Shown here: piece after piece, positions 49,384 through 56,092 of the stretch | Layout: every line of letters begins with the position of its first letter | Position numbering within the stretch: the stretch's first letter is position 1 | Assembly (NCBI RefSeq): GCF_900168295.1 | Contig: NZ_FVZL01000021.1 | Span: forward strand, 1 to 64,000 | Direction: 5' to 3' | Source: Arthrobacter sp. P2b | Lineage (GTDB): Bacteria > Actinomycetota > Actinomycetes > Actinomycetales > Micrococcaceae | DNA: 64,000 nt | The notes under the pieces: generated by a model | Databases searched by the model: none | Told to the model about the DNA's origin: nothing | The model's input: the letters and a program-made list of their open reading frames with translations, nothing else | Position numbers and translations under genes: made by a program

Positions 49384-50292
49384 TTAGCAGAAGCCGGCGA
49401 TGCCGGACCAGGCGGCGGGAGCCGGGGCGGCGTCGTCGCGCTGGACGGTGGCCTCGATCAGGCCGTAGGGGCGGTCGGCGGCGAAGAAGACCTCGTTCGG
49501 GTTGTCCAGGCCGAAGGGTGAGAGGTCCACCAGGAAGTGGTGCTTGTTGGGCATGGAGAACTTGATCTCGTCGATCTCGCTGTGGGCCTCAAGGACCTTG
49601 GTGCCCATGTCGAACAGGGTCTGCTGCAGGGCGTGGGAGTACTTCTCCGTGAAGCCTTCCAGCAGGAGTGCCTTGACGTCCTCGTAGCTCTTGTTGAAGT
49701 CCAGGGTGCTGAAGTCGGTTCCGGTCTTGAAGCGCCAGCGGGCGGAGACGTCCGTGGCAAGGATGCGGTCCGTGGTTTCCGGCAGGGTGGTGTAGCGGTC
49801 CTTCGGGTAACCGACGAAGCCGGACTGGGTGGACTTCAGGACCGTCAGGTCCTTGAGCCCGGAGACCAGGTGGCTGGTGGCGCCGTCGCGGACCAGGACG
49901 GCGGTGCGGACTTCCTGGCCGTTGCGGACGAAGGAGTGGTCGTGTTCGCTGCCGTGCGCCTGGATCCGGTCCCAGCTGTAGGACTCGGCTTCCCAGCGGC
50001 CGCCGGTGACCCAGTCGAAGCTGGACGTGAAGTGCTCGCCGAGGCGCAGCAGGAACGCTTCGGGGGAGCCGACGCCGTCGCGGGCGAAGGCGTAGATGGT
50101 GTTCTTCTGGGTGTCCGTTGCCACCACGTGGGCGTTGTCGCCCTCCAGGTGGGCCGCGGCGAAGTCGCCCCGCAGCTGCGAGGTCACGTTGAGGTCCTCG
50201 ATCTCGTGGCGGTTGGTGTCCCGGGTGATCTTGACGACCCGGACCTCCGCCTTGCCGTACTGGTTTTCGCCGAGGATGATCTTGCTGCTCAT
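49384..50292 (-). CDS. pucL: Urate oxidase (uricase)
   Basis: The 302-residue cofactor-free oxidase converts urate to 5-hydroxyisourate. Family blocks are ILGENQYGKAEVRVVKI, DTQKNTIYAFAR, SFVRNGQEVRTAVL, LTVLKSTQSGFVGYPKDRYTTLPETTDRILATDVSARWRF and EIKFSMPNKHHFLVDLSPFGLDNPNEVFFAADRPYGLIEATV. It has the expected tetrameric T-fold length, without an OHCU decarboxylase fusion. GGGAAC precedes ATG 50292. The downstream permease is in the same orientation, but a hairpin separates them. Confidence 0.96.
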   Translation of the reverse strand: MSSKIILGENQYGKAEVRVVKITRDTNRHEIEDLNVTSQLRGDFAAAHLEGDNAHVVATDTQKNTIYAFARDGVGSPEAFLLRLGEHFTSSFDWVTGGRWEAESYSWDRIQAHGSEHDHSFVRNGQEVRTAVLVRDGATSHLVSGLKDLTVLKSTQSGFVGYPKDRYTTLPETTDRILATDVSARWRFKTGTDFSTLDFNKSYEDVKALLLEGFTEKYSHALQQTLFDMGTKVLEAHSEIDEIKFSMPNKHHFLVDLSPFGLDNPNEVFFAADRPYGLIEATVQRDDAAPAPAAWSGIAGFC

Positions 50293-50316
50293 GGTCTGTT
50301 CCCAACTTCCGGTATG

Positions 50317-50341
50317 TGGAACATAGGTTCCATCACTGAAA
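50317..50341 (-). promoter_or_regulatory. Operator candidates upstream of urate oxidase
   Basis: TGGAAC-ATAG-GTTCCA (50317-50332) is a perfect 6-bp-arm palindrome. Overlapping it, GTTC-N7-GAAA (50327-50341) fits the TTYC-N7-GRAA box on the minus strand with one mismatch. Both lie 25-50 bp ahead of the start codon. GTTAC-N6-GTTTC at 50352-50367 resembles a partial GlnR site, so nitrogen control is possible. Confidence 0.45.
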
Positions 50342-50385
50342 TTAAGCGCGTGTTACAAGCGCGTTTCCGGTGGAGCCGACCCAAC

Positions 50386-50417
50386 AAAAAAGAGCCGGCA
50401 TCCATTGATGCCAGCTC
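50386..50417 (-). terminator. Intrinsic terminator on the minus strand, upstream of urate oxidase
   Basis: The stem 50392-50402/50407-50417 (11 bp with one G-U on the minus strand, 4-base loop) is followed by six T on the minus strand (50391-50386). It ends about 95 bp before the urate oxidase start. It would stop transcripts coming from the right, either read-through from the LigD-type gene or a leader RNA. The rest of the 50293-50640 gap holds the two operator regions and no gene I can support. Confidence 0.7.
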
Positions 50418-50567
50418 ATTACGACCCTGCCTGCTGCTCCCAGGTTACGTGACGTGCGCCACGAGTTGCCTATCAGCGTACCCCCGCAAACCGGTGGTGT
50501 ACATCACAAGTCCAAAAATCAATTTGTGACCGGACCCGTTGACGGTAAGCGGGACATCGCCCTAAGC

Positions 50568-50604
50568 TTTTCGTATAGCAAAACTTATTTTCCACTCCAT
50601 GGAA
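50568..50604 (+). promoter_or_regulatory. Promoter block of the small purine-region gene, matching the malic enzyme/iclR block
   Basis: TTTTCGTAT (50568-50576) lies 22 bp before TTCC-N7-GGAA (50590-50604), a perfect inverted repeat with the TTYC-N7-GRAA pattern. The spacing between these two words is identical to that at 46732-46768. TTTTCG-TATA-GCAAAA around the first word is itself a partial palindrome. An IclR-type regulator is the likely binder. Confidence 0.5.
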
Positions 50605-50640
50605 TCTTAAACCAAGCAGCGACCTCTGGAGGAGGATCAG

Positions 50641-50826
50641 ATGTACCAGCAGGACACGAAGCCGGTTGCACCGGCGAACGCGGCGGCACCCTCGGTCCCG
50701 GAGTTCTACCTTCCCCTCGGAGGCGGAACGGACCCGGACTTCTACCTGCCGGCAGACCGGGTGCATGAGCCCAGCCGCTTCTCGCGCTGGATCCACGCCC
50801 TCCCGGGCTTCGGCCGGCGGCCATAA
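50641..50826 (+). CDS. Small protein of unknown function in the purine region
   Basis: The 61-residue protein starts at ATG 50641 behind GGAGGAGG. The sequence is Pro-rich with an internal repeat EFYLP/DFYLP (about 21-25 and 33-37) and a basic C-terminus (RFSRWIHALPGFGRRP). It has no signal peptide or membrane helix and no family I recognise. Its promoter block resembles that of the malic enzyme operon, which places it in the same regulon. It is convergent with the LigD-type gene, with 15 bp between them. Confidence 0.6.
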   Translation: MYQQDTKPVAPANAAAPSVPEFYLPLGGGTDPDFYLPADRVHEPSRFSRWIHALPGFGRRP

Positions 50827-50841
50827 CAGGGCGGGCGGCAG

Positions 50842-52074
50842 CTACCCCGGCCATTCCTTCCCGGCCCAGGGGTCGTAGTCGGCAATTAGCTCCTCCTGTG
50901 GAGGACGCTCAGCCTCGGGAACGTGCTGCAGGTTCACCCGCACCCGGTACCAGAGCGAGCTCGAGCCCCGCATCCCGTCAATGAGTACGTCCGCCGGGTG
51001 CAGGGCGGGAACCACGTCCGCATGCCGGGCCTTCCACTCCTCGAGCGCCGCCTGGGCCTCCGGCTTGGTCCTGGTGCGCGCCACTTCGATCAGCGGCATC
51101 GTGGACTGCCGGCGGCCCGAGCCGTCACCCGGGCGCGGAGCTTTCTCTGCGGGACCAAGCTCGGCTGCCAGGGCGAGGAGTCCTTTGAGTGACCCCACCG
51201 CCGCGTCGATGCCGGCGTGGGGATCACCGACGTCGGCGAACCGCTCCAGCACGGTAGTCACCGTGAATTGTTCCGGCCGAATGGCGCGGACCTCGTCCCA
51301 GGCAAGCGGCGTGGACACCCGGGCGTCCGGCAGGGACCGGACCGAGTACGCTGACGCCACGGTCCGGTCCTTCGCATTCTGGTTGAAGTCGACGAACACG
51401 CTCTCGCCGCGCTCCTCCTTCCACCACCGTGCCGTGGCGAGGCCGGGAGCCCGGTTCTCAACCTCCCGTGCGAGGGTTTCCGCCGCCAGCCGGACATCGC
51501 GGTACGACCACTCCGGGGCGATGCGCACCAGGATGTGCAGTCCCCGCGACCCGCTGGTTTTCGGCCAGCCCACCAGTCCCACGTCCTCGAGCACTTCCTG
51601 TGCCACATACGCGACATCCACGATCTGTGACCAGTCCACCCCCGGCATGGGATCGAGGTCCACCCGGAGCTCGTCAGGATGCTCAAGGTCCTCCGCGCGC
51701 ACCGGGTGCGGGTTGAGGTCGAGGCAGCCGAGGTTGATGACCCACGCCAGCCCCGCCGCGTCCCGGATGACCGCCTCCTCGGCCGACGTCCCGGAGGCGT
51801 AGTGCAGCGTGGTGGTGTCGATGAACGGGGGATGGTTCTCGGGAACGCGCTTCTGGAAGAACGGCTCGGCGTCGATGCCCTTCGGGAAGCGCTTGAGCAC
51901 CATCGGCCGGCCGCCCGCGCCGCGCAGTGCCCCCTCCGCGACGGCCAGGTAGTAGCGCACCAGGTCCAGCTTGGTCAGCCCGGGCCCGGGAAACACCAGC
52001 TTGTCCGGGCTGGAGATGCGAACCTCTTCACCCTCGATGTCCAGGATCTCGGCCGGCGTCTTTGACGGAGTCAT
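50842..52074 (-). CDS. Standalone LigD-type polymerase/primase domain protein (NHEJ)
   Basis: The 410-residue protein is an archaeo-eukaryotic-primase polymerase like the PolDom of mycobacterial LigD: SPDKLVFPGPGLTKLDLVRYYLAVAEGAL, metal motif VDLDPMPG, nucleotide motif SGSRGLHILV and third acid VFVDFNQNAKDRT. It extends ends during double-strand-break repair, with ribonucleotide preference in known members. A C-terminal addition of about 120 residues (TMPLIEVARTRTKPEAQAALEEWKARHADVVPALHPADVLIDGMRGSSSLWYRVRVNLQHVP) is not the ligase domain. No ku or ligase gene is adjacent. Confidence 0.87.
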   Translation of the reverse strand: MTPSKTPAEILDIEGEEVRISSPDKLVFPGPGLTKLDLVRYYLAVAEGALRGAGGRPMVLKRFPKGIDAEPFFQKRVPENHPPFIDTTTLHYASGTSAEEAVIRDAAGLAWVINLGCLDLNPHPVRAEDLEHPDELRVDLDPMPGVDWSQIVDVAYVAQEVLEDVGLVGWPKTSGSRGLHILVRIAPEWSYRDVRLAAETLAREVENRAPGLATARWWKEERGESVFVDFNQNAKDRTVASAYSVRSLPDARVSTPLAWDEVRAIRPEQFTVTTVLERFADVGDPHAGIDAAVGSLKGLLALAAELGPAEKAPRPGDGSGRRQSTMPLIEVARTRTKPEAQAALEEWKARHADVVPALHPADVLIDGMRGSSSLWYRVRVNLQHVPEAERPPQEELIADYDPWAGKEWPG

Positions 52075-52119
52075 GCCGCCACGCTAGCAGCGGCTGACCA
52101 GCCATAACAGTGGCTGGCA

Positions 52120-53493
52120 TCAGCCGTTCACCAACCTGCGCGCCGCGGACGAGTGCTCGGCGATGAGGCCCGGGATATCCAGGCCCGGAATCTGCCCGTC
52201 CACCACGCGCCACTGCCCGCCGACCATCACCCGGTCCGCCCGGTCCGCTGCGCAGAGCAGCAGCGCCGCGATGGGATCATGGCTGCCGGAGAAACGCAGG
52301 TCATCCAGCCGGAACAGAGCCAAGTCAGCCTGCATCCCCGGCGCCAACTGGCCCAGTTCCGGACGGCCCAGCACGGCGGCCGAGCCCCGGGTGGCCCAGC
52401 CCAGCGCGCGCTCCACCGGAACGTCCGCCCCGTAGCGCAGCCGCTGGAGATACAGTGCCTGCCTGGCCTCGAGGATCATGTTGGAGGCATCGTTCGACGC
52501 CGAGCCGTCCACTCCCAGCCCCACCGGAACTCCCGCGTCCTCCAGTTCCAGGACGCGGGCCGTCCCGGACGCCAGCCGCATGTTGGAGGTAGGGCAATGC
52601 GCGACGGCGGTCCCCGCTGCGCCGAGGCGGGTGATCTCCGCGTCGCTGAAGTGGATGCCGTGGCCCAGCCAGGTGCGGTCCGTCAGCCAGCCGACGCTGT
52701 CCAGGTAGTCAACGGTCCGCAGTCCGAACATCTCACGGCAGAAGTCCTCCTCATCCAGGGTTTCGGCGAGGTGGGTGTGGAGGCGGACATCCAGCCGCTC
52801 CGCCAGGGCAGCGCTTTCGGCCATGATTTCCTTCGTCACCGAAAACGGCGAGCAGGGGGCCAGGGCAATCTGGATCACCGCATCCCCGCCGCGCTCGTGG
52901 TACCGGCCCACCAGCCGTTCGCTGTCGGCCAGCACCACCTCAGGAGCCTGCACCGTCGACTGCGGCGGCAGGCCGCCGTCGTCCGTTCCCAGGGTCATGG
53001 ACCCACGGGTGAGCGTGGCGCGCATACCCAGCCGCCGCACGGCCTCCACCTCAATGTCGATGGCGTCTTCGAGGCCGTTCGGGAAGAGGTAGTGATGGTC
53101 GGCGGCGGTGGTGCAGCCGGAGAGCAGCAGTTCGGCCAGGGCGACCGTGGCTGCGAGCTCCAGGTCGCGTGGCGTGAGCCGGGCCCACACGGGATACAGA
53201 TTCTGCAGCCATGGGAACAGCGGGGCGTTTGCCACCGGACCCCAGGCGCGGGTGAGGGTCTGGTAGAAGTGGTGGTGGGTATTAATGAGGCCCGGCAGCA
53301 GCACGTGGTTGCCGGCCTCGAACGTCTGCTGGCAGGGGGCCGAGGGCTGTTGCCCCGCGGCAAGCACCTCGACGATGACGCCTCCGCTGACCACCAGTCC
53401 GCCCGAGGCGTCCAGGGAGTTTGCGGTGAAGGCGGCCTGTGGATTCCGGATCCAGAGGCGGGGTGCGGCGGCAGGAGCGGGAGGGTGGGTCAT
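52120..53493 (-). CDS. 8-oxoguanine deaminase (amidohydrolase)
   Basis: This 457-residue metal-dependent hydrolase is of the TRZ/ATZ type. Metal ligands are in LINTHHHFYQTLTRAW, LHTHLAETLDEEDFC, LGHGIHFSDAE and GLGVDGSASNDASNM. The blocks FPWLQNLYPVWARLTPRD and CTTAADHHYLFPNG are characteristic of 8-oxoguanine deaminases, which make urate directly from 8-oxoguanine. That fits the neighbouring uricase and guanine deaminase. It is divergent from the guanine deaminase operon with 403 bp between them. The start is MTHPPAPA at 53493. Confidence 0.9.
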   Translation of the reverse strand: MTHPPAPAAAPRLWIRNPQAAFTANSLDASGGLVVSGGVIVEVLAAGQQPSAPCQQTFEAGNHVLLPGLINTHHHFYQTLTRAWGPVANAPLFPWLQNLYPVWARLTPRDLELAATVALAELLLSGCTTAADHHYLFPNGLEDAIDIEVEAVRRLGMRATLTRGSMTLGTDDGGLPPQSTVQAPEVVLADSERLVGRYHERGGDAVIQIALAPCSPFSVTKEIMAESAALAERLDVRLHTHLAETLDEEDFCREMFGLRTVDYLDSVGWLTDRTWLGHGIHFSDAEITRLGAAGTAVAHCPTSNMRLASGTARVLELEDAGVPVGLGVDGSASNDASNMILEARQALYLQRLRYGADVPVERALGWATRGSAAVLGRPELGQLAPGMQADLALFRLDDLRFSGSHDPIAALLLCAADRADRVMVGGQWRVVDGQIPGLDIPGLIAEHSSAARRLVNG

Positions 53494-53676
53494 GGAGTGT
53501 CCTTGTCTGAGCGCAGGTGCGGTAATTCCAGCTCAGTGAGGCCCTGTCTGCTGATCCAGGTGCCGGCGGCTGCGGGCAGCGTCGGGTGCCATCAGAGTAG
53601 GGAACAAGCTTGACCTGCGTCAACGTCCCCGAATTGTGACGGCCTCCGGCCTGCCCAGTGAAGAACACGAAACATG

Positions 53677-53695
53677 AATTTCACATCGCGAAATT
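53677..53695. promoter_or_regulatory. Palindromic operator between 8-oxoguanine deaminase and guanine deaminase genes
   Basis: AATTTC-N7-GAAATT is a perfect 6-bp-arm inverted repeat. Its core TTTC-N7-GAAA (53679-53693) is the cleanest copy of the TTYC-N7-GRAA box in the purine region. Upstream of the guanine deaminase operon TAATCT (53736-53741) is a candidate -10 about 45 bp further on. The site could serve both divergent genes. Confidence 0.5.
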
Positions 53696-53762
53696 AAGTT
53701 TTCAAAAAACTATGGCGCGGACCACAATCCGGTGCTAATCTCGATTCTGCCAAAGGCGGGCA

Positions 53763-53889
53763 CCCGGACCCCGGGAAGCTATCTACCAGGCGCAACTTAA
53801 CCTTCACAGCACATGCTGAAGCCTGGTAACCGTCGCACCTGGTTCTACTGGTCCTGCAAGCGGCAACAGGCTTCCCGGCAATAAGGAAG
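53763..53889 (+). ncRNA. Candidate structured, switch-like 5' leader of the guanine deaminase operon
   Basis: P1 is CCGGGAAGC (53771-53779) with GCTTCCCGG (53870-53878), 9 bp. Inside it, ACCAGGC (53785-53791) pairs with GCCTGGT (53821-53827), and a weaker P3 uses 53834-53839 with 50-52 and 60-62 of the same hundred block. Alternatives exist: CCCGG (53763-53767) can pair with CCGGG (53771-53775), CTTCC (53871-53875) can pair with the ribosome-binding GGAAG (53885-53889), and a second CCTGGT at 53838-53843 competes for ACCAGG. TATCTACC after P1 recalls the J2/3 joint of purine aptamers, but the loop-loop motifs are absent. Predicted by eye only. Confidence 0.4.
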
Positions 53890-53896
53890 TCGCATC

Positions 53897-54391
53897 ATGA
53901 GTACCACCGTCACGGCCGAGGAATTTTTGGCCAGATCCATCCGGCTGGCAACGGCCAACGTCCTGAACAGCGGCGGCCCCTTCGGCGCCATGATCGTCAC
54001 CGCGGACGGCAAAACGTTCGACGGCGTCAACCGCGTCACTGCGGACAACGATCCCACGGCCCACGCCGAAGTCACCGCAATCCGCACCGCCTGCCGCGAA
54101 CTCGGCACCTTCGACCTTAGCGGCGCCGTCCTCTACACCAGCTGCGAGCCATGCCCCATGTGCCTGGCCTCCGCGCTCTGGGCCCGCGTGGAACGGGTGG
54201 TCTTCGCGGCCGACCGCCACGACGCCGCCTCCGTCGGTTTCGATGACGCCGTCTTCTACGAATACTTCAACAACCAGGACAGGGACTCCCTGATGCCGGT
54301 ATCCAAGCTGGAGCTGGGCGATCCCCAGGCGCCGGCCCCGCTGGAGCCGTTCAACACATGGAACACGCTCGAATCCAGGATCGACTACTAG
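53897..54391 (+). CDS. guaD: Guanine deaminase (cytidine-deaminase-like fold, GuaD type)
   Basis: The 164-residue zinc deaminase has THAEV-type His56-Ala-Glu58 (PTAHAEVTAI) and Cys86/Cys89 in CEPCPMCL. The C-terminus FNTWNTLESRIDY is like that of Bacillus subtilis GuaD, whose swapped tail closes the active site. It converts guanine to xanthine and ammonia, feeding the xanthine dehydrogenase encoded downstream. AAGGAAG lies 7 bases ahead of the ATG and may be masked by the leader structure. The permease gene follows after 15 bp. Confidence 0.88.
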   Translation: MSTTVTAEEFLARSIRLATANVLNSGGPFGAMIVTADGKTFDGVNRVTADNDPTAHAEVTAIRTACRELGTFDLSGAVLYTSCEPCPMCLASALWARVERVVFAADRHDAASVGFDDAVFYEYFNNQDRDSLMPVSKLELGDPQAPAPLEPFNTWNTLESRIDY

Positions 54392-54406
54392 GCCCGGCGG
54401 CTCACC

Positions 54407-55927
54407 ATGACCATCCTGGATTCCTCCCACGACGAGCATTCGGCTCCATCCCCCCGCACCCCCCAGCCGGCATCAGGCACCCCAAGGCCGCCGGCGTCGA
54501 ACTCCATCCTTGACCGCTTCTTCCACATCACCCAGCGCGGCTCAACGCTGGCCCGTGAATTCCGCGGCGGCCTGGTCACCTTCTTCACCATGGCGTACAT
54601 CGTCATCCTGAACCCCCTCATCCTCGGCGGGTTCAGCGCGGACAACGCCCCCACCGACGTTGCCGGGGGCTGGCTCTCCGCCGCACAGGTCGGAGCCGTC
54701 ACCGGCCTCACCGCCGGCGTCATGACCATCCTCTTCGGCCTCGTGGCCAACCTGCCGTTCGGCCTCGCCGCCGGCCTCGGCATCAACTCCTTCCTGGCCG
54801 TCTCGGTGATCCAGGAAGTCACCTGGGCCGAGGCCATGGGCCTGGTGGTGATCAACGGCATCCTGATCGTGCTGTTCGGCGTCACCGGCGCCCGGACCGC
54901 CATCTTCCGGGCCGTGCCCAAGGAACTGAAGGCCGCCATCACCGTGGGCATCGGCCTGTTCATCGCCTTCATCGGCTTCGTGGACTCCGGCTTCGTCCGG
55001 GCCACGGCGGGCGGGCCCCCCGTCCAGCTGGGCGACGGCGGATCCATCACCTCCGTGCCCACCCTGGTGTTCGTCGTCGGCCTCCTGGCCATGGGCATCC
55101 TGGTGGCACGCAAGGTCCAGGGCGGCCTGCTGATCGGCATCGTCGGCACCACCGTGCTCGCCGCCGTCGTGGAAGCCATCTTCAAGATCGGCCCGGCCAG
55201 CGCCACCAACCCCGGCGGCTGGCACCTGAACACCCCGGTCCTTTCCGGGCAGCTGGTGTCGGCGCCGGACCTGGCACTCGTTGGCCAGTTCGACCTCTTC
55301 GGTTCGTTCGCCAGGATCGGCGGACTGGCCGCCACCATGCTGGTCTTCACCCTGGTGTTCACCAACTTCTTCGACGCCATGGGCACCATGACCGGCCTCG
55401 CCAAGAGCGCCGGCGTGGCCCACAAGGACGGCACCTTCCCCCGGCTCAAGTCGGCCTTCATCGTGGAAGGCATCGGTGCCGTGGCCGGCGGAGCCACCTC
55501 CGGCTCCTCCAACACGGTATACATCGACTCCGCGGCGGGGATCGGCGAAGGCGCCCGCACCGGCCTGGCCTCCGTGGTCACCGGCGTGCTGTTCCTGGGG
55601 TCGATGTTCCTCACCCCGCTCACCAGCGTGGTTCCGCTCGAGGTCGCCGCCGCGGCACTGGTGGTGGTGGGCGCCATGATGATGGCGCAGATCCGCGAGA
55701 TCAAGTTCAGCAAGTTCAGCGTGGCCCTGCCGGCGTTCCTCACCATAGTGACCATGCCGCTGAGCTACTCGATCGCCAACGGCATCGGTGTGGGCTTCGT
55801 CAGCTGGGCCATCATCGGGGCCGCATCCGGCAAGGCCAAAAAGATCCATCCGCTGATGTGGGTGGTCAGCGCCGGGTTCCTTGTGTACTTCGCCCGCGGA
55901 CCCATCAACCTGTTGCTCGGGGCCTGA
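54407..55927 (+). CDS. NCS2/AzgA-like purine permease (guanine/hypoxanthine/adenine)
   Basis: The 506-residue permease has 12-14 membrane helices and AzgA blocks: REFRGGLVTFFTMAYIVILNPLILG, LPFGLAAGLGINSFLAVSVI, AVPKELKAAITVGIGLFIAFIGFVDSGFV, TNFFDAMGTMTGLAKSAGV and VEGIGAVAGGATSGSSNTVYIDSAAGIGEGARTGLASVVTG. It imports purine bases by proton symport. The N-terminal 35 residues are Pro/Ser-rich and cytoplasmic. It lies 15 bp after guaD, so uptake and deamination are co-produced. XdhC follows after 165 bp. Confidence 0.92.
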   Translation: MTILDSSHDEHSAPSPRTPQPASGTPRPPASNSILDRFFHITQRGSTLAREFRGGLVTFFTMAYIVILNPLILGGFSADNAPTDVAGGWLSAAQVGAVTGLTAGVMTILFGLVANLPFGLAAGLGINSFLAVSVIQEVTWAEAMGLVVINGILIVLFGVTGARTAIFRAVPKELKAAITVGIGLFIAFIGFVDSGFVRATAGGPPVQLGDGGSITSVPTLVFVVGLLAMGILVARKVQGGLLIGIVGTTVLAAVVEAIFKIGPASATNPGGWHLNTPVLSGQLVSAPDLALVGQFDLFGSFARIGGLAATMLVFTLVFTNFFDAMGTMTGLAKSAGVAHKDGTFPRLKSAFIVEGIGAVAGGATSGSSNTVYIDSAAGIGEGARTGLASVVTGVLFLGSMFLTPLTSVVPLEVAAAALVVVGAMMMAQIREIKFSKFSVALPAFLTIVTMPLSYSIANGIGVGFVSWAIIGAASGKAKKIHPLMWVVSAGFLVYFARGPINLLLGA

Positions 55928-56092
55928 CACCCCATCCCCAAGCTGTTCGCGCCCGGACATCCGCCCCACCCGGGGCGGGTGTCCGGAGCGGCAGTGCTTC
56001 CCGGGTAACACGCGTATCCACGCCCTGCTTTCCGAACCTCCCGATAGGAACGACAATGGACACCACCGCCGCGCGGAAGAAGGAGTGCCGCC

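Noticed and set aside
53780..53830. Canonical guanine riboswitch
   Set aside because: TATCTACC and the following AGGC...GCCT stem resemble part of the aptamer, but the P2 hairpin with its conserved loop and the P3 loop sequence are not there.
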